Below, piece by piece: positions 33,350 to 44,020 of a stretch of DNA of 64,000 bases (position 1 is its first letter; each line of letters begins with the position of its first letter). A program made the translations under genes and the position numbers. Where the stretch lies: NCBI GenBank assembly GCA_016647705.1, contig CM028330.1, positions 47,334,397 to 47,398,396 of the forward strand, given 5' to 3'. Origin of the DNA: Eucommia ulmoides. Lineage: Eukaryota > Streptophyta > Magnoliopsida > Garryales > Eucommiaceae. The notes below the pieces were generated by a model. The model ran no database searches. It was not told the origin of the DNA and saw only the letters and a list, made by a program, of their open reading frames with translations.

Positions 33350-33660
33350 CGATTATGTGGATGTTGAACGTAACATTATTGTTTCTCATCTAATTATTGA
33401 TTTAGATGTGGTTGTGTTGAATATAACACTCTTTGTCCGACCAAAAAGGTACTGGTTTAACATGTTATATTCAACATCTCAATAAAACTCTGTATTCGTA
33501 TGAATGTTGAATGTAACATTACTGCTATCATAAAAAAAAATACTTATTGTTTAAACAATAACTCATGCAGATGTTGAATGTAACATTACTGTCATCATCA
33601 GAAATAACATACTCATTGTCTAAAAAAAAACTCATGCAAATGTTGAATATAACATGTTAA
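33350..33660. repeat. 68-bp direct repeats upstream of transposase
   Basis: ATGTTGAATGTAACATTACTG begins a unit at 33504 and 33571, and a third (ATGTTGAATATAACATG) at 33640, spaced 67-69 bp, with AACTCATGCA(G/A) before the last two. Single arms also occur near 33360 and 33410. They lie in the leader or first intron of the transposase gene. Confidence 0.8.
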
Positions 33661-33817
33661 AAACGTGAGCTAAACTAGATCGATACAAATCGTACATATG
33701 TCGCATACGAAAAAAACACATATCGATATTTATTCATTAAATCGGCATGCATGTTTAATGAAAAAAAATGAAATGTACCAAAAATTATGAATTCCTTCAT
33801 GGACTACACTCGTTGTA

Positions 33818-33820
<3 letters not shown>

Positions 33821-33870
<50 letters not shown>
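33821..33870. repeat. 50-base A homopolymer
   Basis: Fifty A without interruption, upstream of the transposase gene. No adjacent retroposon body or target duplication was recognised. Confidence 0.95.
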
Positions 33871-33871
<1 letters not shown>

Positions 33872-34560
33872 AAGAATTCCGGAGAAAATATCTATCTTAA
33901 TGCATTTGATCGAATCTGTAAAATTCAATTGATGCCTGAATTCAGCAAATTAAAATCGAAAATCTAGCCTTTATTCTTACCTGTTTCAATTTGATGATCA
34001 TAAAATGCTCAATCTGCGTCAAAGATATATATTCTCTCTCTTGAATTTGAAATCTTGAAAAACCTAACGACTACAACCTGCTCTGATTTCCAAATGAATG
34101 TACCGTTGCAAAATTAGGAAACTCAAAGCTAAATAAGGTACTCGTCATTCGCGCAAATCACGGGAGGGCTTTTCAGTAATCTTCTCCCTCGCCGTTTTTG
34201 GAAACGAGAGTTTTCGGTGCAATGTTTATCGGCAATGGAAGTAACCGGTGCAAGAAAAAGTCTCCGATGGGAATGATCAGTGTAAGAAAAAAATGATGGG
34301 AGTAGGCAATAAATAGTTATTTTTTTTGGGAGTAATCGGTAATTTTCTCTTATTTCTATACTCATTCCTTATATATAACTAGTGCGGCAATTTTAATTAA
34401 ATAAAATATATTTTTTTGATTAAATTTCAAATTAATTATTATTGTATAATTTTAAAAATTTAAATAATTTCATTATTTCAGTACATGAACAAATGAACTT
34501 ACTCACAATCCAAAAAAATATTAGTCTAGAGAAAAATTGTTACACGAAATTCCTAATTTA
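33871..34560. other. Region upstream of MULE transposase, AT-rich flank
   Basis: Probably the transposase promoter and element end (on the minus strand) up to about 34370, where GGAAT(G/A)AGTAT and CCGATTACTCCC motifs stand. I found no matching inverted end near 24.6-25.2 kb, so the border is undefined. No gene. Confidence 0.35.
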
Positions 34561-35096
34561 GGTTGCGTTTGTGTAAGGGATTTGACAAATATAAGGGATT
34601 TTGAAATCTCATTATTTATAAATTCCTTGTTTAGAGAACTATTTTAAGCAAAAAACTTGATTGAATAATTTTATAATTTTCTTATTTGGATAACCACCAT
34701 CACCACTATGGGGGTCAGTGGCGGCAAGTGGTGGTGGTTGGCGACGGTGGCTAATGGCCAACGGTGGTCAGCGGTGGCGGCAGCAGGTGGCAGTGGTCAG
34801 CGACAATGGCCAGTGGTCGGTGAAGGCGGCCGACGGCTGGAGGGCTGAGGTGTTCGGCAATGACCAACGGCAACGGTTGTCGGCGATCAAATCTGAAATC
34901 CCTCCTTAGAGGGATTTGTGAATGACACCTAGTTTGAAAGAATTTTCGTATCTGGCATTCATCACTATTTTTTAATTGAAATGATTTTACAAATTCTTTT
35001 TCATAAATACCCAAACAATGTATTTGTCAAAAAGAGATTCTGAAATCCTTTACCGAAATCAAATCCCTTCCCCAAATTCCTTACCCAAACACAACC
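34561..35096. mobile_element. MITE with GGTTG(C/T)GTTTG ends, GGC-rich core
   Basis: The left end GGTTGCGTTTGTGTAAGG and the minus-strand right end GGTTGTGTTTGGGTAAGG are inverted repeats of at least 24 bp with few mismatches. Subterminal ATTTGACAAATA and GAAATCC motifs are also mirrored. Flanks are TTA and TCA, an imperfect 3-bp duplication. The core (34700-34905) is a GGTGGC/GGCGG-rich low-complexity block that gives spurious Gly/Trp and Pro/His ORFs on both strands. Confidence 0.65.
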
Positions 35097-35199
35097 TCAG
35101 AGTTTATGTTCTAAGAGTTCTCAAAGCATCAATAGTAACCATTTTTTTTTTCTCTTCTACTCTAAAAATATAATTATTTAAATTCTATCCCTTTTATAA

Positions 35200-36264
35200 T
35201 TATGAGAGACTAAGCAAATATTTAATTGAAAAAGATTTTCGACGTGGACTTACTGACATTACACTTTGTATTAAACAAGCTGATATCGAAATCCTCTTGG
35301 TTCAAACTTATGTAGATAATATTATTTTTGGATCAACTAATGACGATCTTTGTCAAGAGTTTGGAAAAATAACGTAGGTTAAATTTGAAATAAGTATGAT
35401 GGGAGAGTTGACATTTTTCTTTAGGCTTCAAATTAAGCAAACTCAGGAAGAGATCTTTGGAAATCAATCCAAATACGTCAAAGAGCTACTTAAGAAGTAT
35501 GCCTTAGAAAATACTAAAGAATACAATAATCCCATAGCGATATGTCTACTAAACTTGACAAGGATGACAAGGTTAAGAGCGTGAATGAAAAGATGTACCA
35601 ACGTATGATTAAGAGCATGAATGAAAAGATGCACCGACGTATGATTGGTAGTCTCTTATACCTTACTACTAGTAGACCTATTTAGTGTTTGTTTTTATGC
35701 AAGATTTCAATCTTGTTCAAAAGAGACACATTTAACTACTGTTAAACAAATTTTTAGATATTTAAAAAGAACATGTGATCTAGTATTACGGAATCTTGGG
35801 GGGAGTAATTTCACTTTAATTAGTTACTCGACGCTGATTTTGTCGGTTGCAAAGTCGAACATAAAAGCACTAGTATGTTATGTCATTTTGTAGGTCATGC
35901 ACTTATTTCTTGGTCAAATAAGAAACATAACTTCATAACCTTATCTACTATTGAGACTGAGTACATAGTAGCTGGTAGCTATTGTGCACAAGTTCTCCAT
36001 ATATAGTTGCATGATTTTGAGGTTTGCATGGAAGGGGCTCTAATTTATTTTGATAATACGAGTATTATTCGTCTGAGTAAGAATCCTACACAACACTCAC
36101 ATACTAAGCACATTGAGATTCATCACCATTTTTTTGGAGACCAAAATCAAAGGGGTGACATTTCGCTTGAATATGTTGATACACACGAGCAATTACCCAA
36201 CATTTTTACAAAACCTTTTGGCAGAAGATCAATTTTCAAAAATCATTTGGGGTTTGGGAATTGA
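35200..36264 (+). pseudogene. Sirevirus-type Ty1/copia pol, C-terminal part
   Basis: The reverse transcriptase end shows TYVDNIIFGSTNDDLCQEF (YVDD changed to YVDN), then MMGELTFFFRLQIKQTQEEI and QSKYVKELLKKYALENTKEY. RNase H follows with CARFQSCSKETHLTTVKQIF, LISWSNKKHNFITLSTIE, DNTSIIRLSKNPTQHSHTKH, IEIHHHFFGDQ and NIFTKPFGRR, ending at 36264. These signatures are those of the Sirevirus (Maximus/SIRE) lineage. A stretch near 35575-35640 is duplicated (AGCATGAATGAAAAGATG). Stops and shifts break the frame, so no enzyme is made. The LTR of the same lineage follows at 36627. Confidence 0.85.
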
Positions 36265-36612
36265 TAGGCACAATAATGTTTGCTTAGATTAAATCATGTT
36301 TTGATTCACCTCCCCACTTTTTTAGATGACAAAGGGGGAGAGAAAGTGATGTTTTTATGTTATGCATGTTTATGTTTTATATTTATGCTTGAAAATGCTT
36401 GAGATAACATAGGGAGAGTTATTCTGAAAAGTTGGAATTTTTTTTATTTTTTTATTTTTAATCTTGAAAAGTTCTCAAATCTCATTGCATAGTCCTAAAA
36501 AAAAAGGTTTTCTCACTATGGTTTTTAATTGAGCAAAATCCGTCCTCATATTCAGGAGAACTGTGGCTATATATATATTTTTCAGAAAACATCAAGGTTA
36601 ATTATCATCATA
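36265..36612 (+). other. Sirevirus 3' untranslated region
   Basis: AAAGGGGGAGAGAAAG at 36330-36345 matches the purine-rich phrase usual after pol in this lineage. No env-like ORF is present. Confidence 0.45.
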
Positions 36613-36626
36613 AAAAATAGAGATAT
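36613..36626 (+). promoter_or_regulatory. Degenerate polypurine tract before Sirevirus LTR
   Basis: AAAAATAGAGAT directly precedes TGTAGATCCTAGATG, the LTR start. Confidence 0.45.
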
Positions 36627-37510
36627 TGTAGATCCTAGATGTTTTGATGAACCAACTAATATTGATGTTTCAGGAACTAATATGTTTATTGAGCATTTCA
36701 AATTTTAGTTGTAGGGCTTCAATGAGAAATTTTTTATGAAGATAAATTATAAAGTTCAAGACGGTTGCAATGAAGATATTGAAGACGTTTTGAACATGAA
36801 GATTTTTTTTGTATTACTAGGCAAACAACTCAATTCTTTTTTACCTCTTAATGCAACCCGATTAGAATCATGCAAGACACTTGAAATTAACATTAAACAA
36901 TTTTGAAGTGGTAAGAAGTGATAAATTTAAGAGAATAAATTATTTTCCTAAGTCCTTCATCATGAAATTGTTTGAAAAATTAAAAAAAAAAAAAAAAGGC
37001 CTAAACAATTGATAACTCAAGAGACCAGTCGACTAGAAGATTTAGGATGGTGTGTTTTTGGGTTTTAGGCTATCTGATCGACCGATAGGTCAAACGGTTG
37101 TTTCAAGGCCTAAAACGGTCAACTACTTAGTCGACCAACCTGTAAACCATGGATAGAAATCTATTCATTGAAGGTCATCCAATTGACCAATGGATGAGAC
37201 AATTGACCGACTTGGTAATTTTTTCAACTTCGACCAAAACAAATTTCAAAGTTATTTTACCCATTTTCAAGAATTTGAACATTATAAAATATTATTTTAA
37301 TGGGTTTTGACAATATTCCAAAGATATATCATATATTTTGAAAATATTATAATTTAGTCCATGTATTTCTTAATTTGGTAATTTATACCAACCAAACTTC
37401 TTTATATCTTTGGGGTTTCAAATCTAAATATTTTTGGGATTAAATTAAGTGTTTAAAAGTTCTATTCTTGGTTAAATAAAGTTGATTTGAATCCATTTGA
37501 TATATAAGAT

Positions 37511-39692
37511 TTGTTAGGCCAAATAGCTACCCATGAGGGGGTGAATTGGATAATTATAAAAATTTAATCAATTAAGTTCTTGAAACACAAATAATTAATT
37601 TTTTTAAATCAATTATTATCTTGATACGCAATGGATATGTGTTTAATACTAAGTGTACACCCAAACACAATATTTATAATAAATCAATGCAGCACACAAA
37701 AATTTATCCTAGTTTTGTTAAGCTAATCTTACCTACGTCTAGTCTCCTAAACTCCACAGAGATTCACACTCCACTAACTCCTTGATTGTTTTACCAGATA
37801 GAAACCAAACCCTTATAACTCACGATTCTTTTACATGCATAGAATCAACATTTACAATTTACTCTTTTCACAGGTCAATGATGAATCCTATTCTTTTACC
37901 AGGCTAAAAACTAGCCTAACACTCTCTCACCTATCATTTTCACATAGAATAATGAACTTTTACAATTCACTCAAAATATTTCAATTTCAGGATGAATCAA
38001 AATCTAATTCTTTTCAAGAGGAAAGAATAAATTAATCTTTTTACCAGGATAAAGATCAAACCCTAATATTTTTCACAAGAAAAAGATTAAAACCTAGCTA
38101 CTCTGATTAGACACCGTCCCAAACATGTCTAATCCACTTAAGCTCACAAATACAAAAATATAAGTATCTTCCCACAAGGAGCTTCTATCACCTCAATACA
38201 AATATACTCGATTAATGTCCTGAATAATTACTATATGATAGATACAATGTGAGGTAATTAAAATCTGATTAATAAATAAAGTGTAGCATAATTTAGCACG
38301 TAATCAGATAATTAGGTATAAATCATTTAAAAACGATTTTCAAGCTTTTAAGTGTAAAATATTTTTTCAGCAATCCTAAACCAAGCAATCAAGATAAATA
38401 TAAATTTAAAAGTCAAGTAATAAATCTTGGATAGATCTCACAGGGAAAACACCGAAGAAAATGATAATATTGCAATTAGAACTCAAGTTGGTGATGCTAA
38501 ACTGCAAGTGCTTTAGATCAAAAACTTCCAAAGAATCACTCATATAAATCTCAGCAAAAATCTCACTCTTATAATAGCTCAAACTGATATTCTTGATGTG
38601 TGTAATTTAATTCCTGTAGGTCTCTATTAAAAACCAATAATTATCCCTCCAACGGCTAGTTTTTCAAAGATATGTCATTAAATAACACTGTAATACCTCA
38701 TCTAACACTATAACACTCAAAGATAGGTCATTAAATAAAACTTTAAGACCCCATATAACATATCCTATCAATATAGATATGTTCCACTTAAAAATATCTT
38801 TTGAATCTCACTTTAAATCCATGAAACTATTCTTAATTTAAAACCACAAGAATATGAAGTATTAATCATTTAAATTAATAGAATCTAAAAATATATGCAC
38901 CATATCAATAGGAATTACTAAATAGATTGTTCATATTTGAGATACATTCAAATCTCCCAAATTCCTATCGTGGAATCATAAAAAACGGATAGTTTTTGAC
39001 AAAGAAACCAAATCAGCCGAATTGTTGAGTGAAGCGGTTGGTTGACTGAACCAATCTATTCGGTTAACCAACCATTGACATGGATAAAATAGCTATTGGC
39101 ACTGTACCAGTCAGTTGATCGACTAGATTAGTGCGTTTCCCATTTTTACCCACTGCATCCTCTGAATCAAATGGTTGACTGACTCCAACCATTCGGTTGA
39201 CTGATTTGATCAAAGTGCTCACTTCCATATCCTTTTTAGCCACTGGTTCATTAAGTCAACCGACTCTTTTTGCCAGTTGACCGAATTGACCCGAAAACAC
39301 AATAATTTATAATTTAAAACACATTTTTCAATTAGGTCAATTATCAAAATCATTTTACATAATGAGCGCATAAAATATCCATTTTTAAGATCTTTAACTT
39401 ATCATTTCTTATCATGACACACATAGAATTAACTTATTTTAAGTATCGTGCATGATCCTAATTCGGGTTACATTAAGAGTATATAAGTAAATAGTTCTTT
39501 TCACTTATTTTTCTTTAGCGTCTTCAAAACTCTTTATACATTTATTATGTCTATCTTGCAGTCTTTATATTTTCTTCATCAAATCTTCTTCTTAATCAAA
39601 TGCATGAAACTATAATTCTAAAACACTCGATAAAACCATCAGTTCCACCAAAAACATCAATACTTAATTGCTCATCAAAATCTTAGGTTCAA
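37511..39692 (-). repeat. Solo LTR of Sirevirus type, inverted, 2.18 kb
   Basis: On the minus strand it begins TGTTGAACCTAAGATTTTG and ends GGCCTAACA; on the plus strand it starts TGTTAGGCCAAATAG. The minus-strand start resembles the host LTR start (TTTTGATGA, TATTGATGTTT), so it is the same family in opposite orientation. Flanks AGATT (37506-37510) and AGATC (39693-39697) look like a 5-bp duplication with one change. GTCAACCGA-type motifs lie at 39000-39300, matching GTCGACC motifs at 37025-37130 in the host LTR. No internal coding sequence remains. Confidence 0.65.
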
Positions 39693-40869
39693 CAAGATCT
39701 ATGTATGCTATTTTTTAGCATATTTTTCAAAATATAGTCATTATAAATATTGTTTAAAATACCTATATAGACTTGCGAATTTCATCTTTCAATCATCAAG
39801 AATATATATATATATATATCAAACTAGATTTTTTAAACAAAATGAATATTTTGCTGAAATATATTTGTGAGAAATTTTTAAAGAAATTCCTGATCATTCA
39901 AAAAGCTATGTTTGCAAAAACTTTGGGTTTAAATCTACATTGCTATTCTATACATCTTTTCAAGGAAATTGTCGTGAGATCTCTCTACTTATTTATACTT
40001 TCTCAAGTTGAGTGTACCGTATTTGAATCATATATATCTTGAGTATTTGAGCTTGTTATTCTTGTTATCAAAAATCGTTTTATTTTATATACATTGAAAA
40101 TATTTTAAAATAATTCTTGTCTGAAAATCTAATTGCAAAAATATCTATACTTTAATTGCTAGAAATCAAATTTAGTATTTCTATTACTAGCCTATTAGGA
40201 TATTAATTGAGTTTAATTTTGAATTGAGGTGCTAGAAGTTCTTTTGAGAAGAAATTGTTGTGTGTGTGTATGCGTGTGTGTATTTGTATTTGTGAGTTGT
40301 AGCTTAGATAGTTTCGTACCTAGTCTAAGTGAGAGTGGATTAGATGTACATGGACCTTACCTAATCAAGCTTAATCTTGCACCTGGGAAAAAGAGGGGTT
40401 AGAGCTTATTTGATAACGACTTAATTTTTAAGTGTTAAAAAATTAAGAAGATTGTTTGATAAAATTGTGTTGAATTGTTTTTTGTTTGTTTAATAAGTAT
40501 AAAATTTGAATGCTGAAAATTATTTAATTTACATAATTGCCCTTGAATCAAGATGATACAAAAAAAAATAGAGAACAAAACAATAAAATAAAAACACTAA
40601 TAATATACTAAAAAGTTCAAATATATAAATAATCACAAGTCAACAATAACATAAAAGTCAGCCAAAAAAAATTAAATCCGGGAACTAAACATTTCAATTG
40701 CAATTATCTCTCTCAAGTTAATTATATATGCTTGATCTGCTTGCTTGCTTGATTCTCCTTCTAGTTTCAATTTTTAAAGTAATTATTTAATCATCAGATG
40801 ATTCATTTGCTTCATAACCTTCAGTAAATTGGTCAAAAAAATCATCTGTCACAATTATTTTTTGAAGAG

Positions 40870-42050
40870 AGTTATTAATAGCTACACAAATAATAGCAAT
40901 ATTTCTCTCACTCCAAATGTATATGATGTCATCAACTTCAAGATTGGAAAACATATTTTTAAAACCCCAAAAGTTCGTTCAATTACATTTCGTAATTTAG
41001 AATGAGCATGGTTGAAAAGTTCTTCTTTCATTCTAGGACCGTTCTTCCTAAAGTCAGACAACCAATACCGTACATTACGATAGGGCACCATAAATCCCCT
41101 TGTATGTGTATATGCAGCATCACATAAATAAGAGTTATCTGTACTATTAATATCTAGAAATATTATTCAATTGTTTAAATCATAAATGTACTAAATTGTA
41201 TTATATAATTAAATTAATATGAAAAATAATATAAAAAGAACTTACCCGGCAAAGGAAATGAAAAATTATTCATTGGGTCATTCATAGTTTCTGAGAACAC
41301 TCTTGAGTCATGTGCAACATCTTCCCAACCAGCTCATAAAAATGTAAAAATCATATTGAAGTCACATATTGCAAGCACATTTTCATAACATTGTCCTCTC
41401 TCTCTCTTCCTCTAAATGGAACTTGCTTATCAGGAGGAATAATCGCACAAATAAGAGTTCCATCAAGTGCCCCTATAGCACCCTTTAAAAAGAATTGATT
41501 AATTCAAACGAAACACCAAAATCAACTACTAAACAAACAATTTAGATATTTTACCTGAAATATTTGCCTAAGGCGTTGATGGTGTTAATTTGAACTCTCA
41601 TTGCTTGTTGTCGGGATGATCATTTCTTTAGAAAAATATATCATTGCATTCAATACCTCATAGAAAATTTTATTTATAGTTTTTGTTGAAGGGTTGAATC
41701 TTCTCTTCACACAACGAATTCTTGAATTGTGACTTAAAATTACGAGAAATGTTGTCATTTTCTCTTTAACGGAAATGTAACGACTATCTTTTAACCATCA
41801 TTTGTTTTTGAAGTAGGTACACAACCTTATGAATGGATCAATCTTCATCCTTAACATTTTGAGATAATTAGAATCATTTCTGTTAATAATTTCTTCTACA
41901 TAAAATTTTCCCCTATAAGAGAAATTAGTATCGGGTCTTCTTCTATTTCTCCTTGTTTTTTTCATTAACAAAAGAACTACAACTTTCTTCAAGACGATAT
42001 ATGAATTCTTTATTTTCATTCTATAACAAAAATAAAGTACTTTAATCACT
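40870..42050 (-). pseudogene. PIF/Harbinger DDE transposase
   Basis: Read on the minus strand. The N-terminal part at 42049-41798 (RRNRRRPDTNFSYRGKFYVE) is followed near 41480 by GALDGTLICAIIPPDKQVPF with the first catalytic Asp, then AGWEDVAHDSRVFSETMNDP (second Asp region) and an intron of about 90 bp starting at a donor near 41246. The next exon has NSYLCDAAYTHT, VPYRNVRYWLSDF and LRNVIERTFGVLKICFPIL (catalytic Glu in IER). These are the conserved blocks of HARBI1-type nucleases. One stop replaces the Trp-type residue before AGWED, and short shifts occur, so it is inactive. Confidence 0.8.
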
Positions 42051-42087
42051 GACTAAAAATATTTCATTGAAATAAAAAGTAAAATAT

Positions 42088-42089
<2 letters not shown>

Positions 42090-42151
<62 letters not shown>
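42090..42151. repeat. (AT)n microsatellite
   Basis: About 30 uninterrupted AT units between the two genes of Harbinger A. Confidence 0.95.
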
Positions 42152-42155
<4 letters not shown>

Positions 42156-42479
42156 CTTAAAAAAACAAATACATAATGAGTTACATATTAAAACCACTAA
42201 GCGAATTCTCAAATACTTATAAATCCAAATACTACATTAACCTAAAAATTCATAGTTGAAGTTCAACAAAAGATAATTCAAAATCCACTACATTCAAAGA
42301 AATCCTAATTTTTTCGCATTCATCTTTAGCCAATTGATTCTAACTTGTTCGGGTTTTCAAACTAATGTCATTCATTGTTCTCGATGTGATTGACTCTCAC
42401 AAAAGATGCTTAGCACCACAATATATAAAGGGTTATCCATTTGGAGCGTTGTCATACTATCCAAATATACTTGCTCTCA

Positions 42480-44020
42480 ATGTGATTGACTCTTCCATGG
42501 TAGGTCCATCCGGTTTCTCTAAGCTTTGCAAAGCAACTTGTAGCTGTTTATTGATATCATCACTTTCCATCTTCTTCTGACGCTTAGCTTTTGAAGATGA
42601 AGGTACAAAATTACTCTCTAGGTTAATTTGTACTCGTCCGGTAGATTAAGATGTTGATGAGTATTGAACATCATCAAAAGGTAATCCTATCCTAAATGGA
42701 CCCTATGATGCTTCACCTGTCGTTGTTATACCATCAAACAACACATTCATTTCATCAGCATATTGCAAACCAACATATCGAAATTGTTTAGTTTCAGGAT
42801 TGTCCAGTAAGGCATCATATTTTTCATTTACAAGTTATTATTTTATTATGTAATTTAAATATTTTGGTGTATAAAACTGATATGCACCTCGAGTATGGTC
42901 CAGTCGGATGACATGTGGGTCCTCCTATTGAGATAGAGTCGTCGGTTAGAAATTCTTCGGGTAAGATGTGATGGGTCCTAAGAGAATTAACCTGTTATAT
43001 CCAAAGTCCTACTCCTCAAGAAGTGTACCTACAGAAGGCTCAAATTAGGATTTGTCCTGGTAAAACCCCTCCGACGTGGTAATCAGTACTCAAAGAGAAA
43101 AGGTACAGTAATACAGCAAGTAATCAAATGAACTCGTGCGTAATGTAAGCGTATTCAAACGTACCTTGGGCTTACATAGCCCCGATATATATATGCGTTG
43201 GAGATGATTTGTCGGGCCTAAACATGGTTAATTAGTTGAAACCCTATGTTTAGCTGATAAGCCGGGAAGTTTAGGAGATAATCGATGGGCTTGGGCTTTT
43301 GGGCCAATTTGGCGAAGCCCGCGCGGGCCTTTGTCAGGCCTACGACAATAATCTAGTGGAGAAGAAGAAAGATCCGTGGAGTCCTAGAGAAGAAACAAGT
43401 TGAAAAGGGAAGTCGGTCAAGGTGAACGGCTGAGTCCCTGAAACTGATCGCCCAGGGCACAGCACAGAGCTCAGAATGGCATGTCCCTGTGGGGTTCCTC
43501 ACTCCTCCCTGGATGCAAATGAGGTTCCAGAGAGGAGCCGTGATTGGTGTATGATTCAGCGTAGCATTGTGGAATTCGAAATACATCTCTGTCACTACGA
43601 TGACGAACACGTGGTTGAGTCCCAAGTGCTAACTCAGAGGTGCCCAAAAATATCCTCATCAAAATATATGTCTGATAAATAATATCACACTTCGTGTTAC
43701 CTTTAAGTCTGTGTTCCATTGCTCGGCACTCTAATTCTTCGTGTTTGTCAATAGATCATCTCCATGACCAATATTTTTCATTAGTTTGGTCCATGTTTGA
43801 TATTTTTTCTTCATATAGTCCCATTGATTTTTCATTCTCTTTTGAGTCCAAACAATTTTTTTTTTCTCCGCAATCTTCTTTTCTATGTTATCCCACGCTT
43901 CTTTCCTAAGAGTCCCACTAGATTTCTTGTTATGATTCTCCCCTTCAAGACATAAATCTAGAAAACGTTTATATTGATTTGGATCCTTCCAACTAGCTCT
44001 AGCATCATTAGTCAACATAC
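42480..44020 (-). pseudogene. PIF/Harbinger Myb/SANT-like accessory ORF
   Basis: On the minus strand ATG 44018 opens a frame with NDARASWKDPNQYKRFLDLC, EAWDNIEKKIAEKKKIVWTQ and MKNQWDYMKKKYQTWTKL, a trihelix/SANT-like DNA-binding domain that in this superfamily helps the transposase reach the nucleus and its DNA ends. A splice donor (AAAGGTAACA) stands near 43703. The C-terminal exon lies at about 42840-42480, with NPETKQFRYVGLQYADEMN and SKAKRQKKMESDDINKQL. The intervening intron contains the 0.8 kb insertion. Small stops in the C-terminal exon suggest decay. Confidence 0.75.
42878..43687. mobile_element. LTR-like insertion inside the Myb-ORF intron
   Basis: This 0.8 kb block is more GC-rich than its surroundings. 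Possible ends are TGATAT and ATATCA. CCCCTCCGACGTGGTAATCA near 43067 and ACGTACCTTGGGC near 43161 are phrases seen in Tat-type Ty3/gypsy LTRs read in plus orientation. GGGCCTAA and GGGCTTGGGCTTTTGGG lie at 43215-43300. ORFs at 43353-43719 on both strands show no known motif. No target duplication was found, so borders and class are tentative. Confidence 0.4.

Noticed and set aside
24607..34400. Terminal inverted repeats of the second MULE
   Set aside because: I compared the reverse complement of 34140-34380 with 24650-25230 and saw no convincing match. The family may lack TIRs.
34718..34909. Gly/Trp-rich plus-strand ORF resembling an RNA-binding protein
   Set aside because: Lies wholly within the GGTGGC-rich core of a MITE; the opposite strand is equally open.
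43353..43719. Overlapping ORFs on both strands in the GC-richer island
   Set aside because: No motif, and both lie in an LTR-like insert; higher GC lengthens chance frames.
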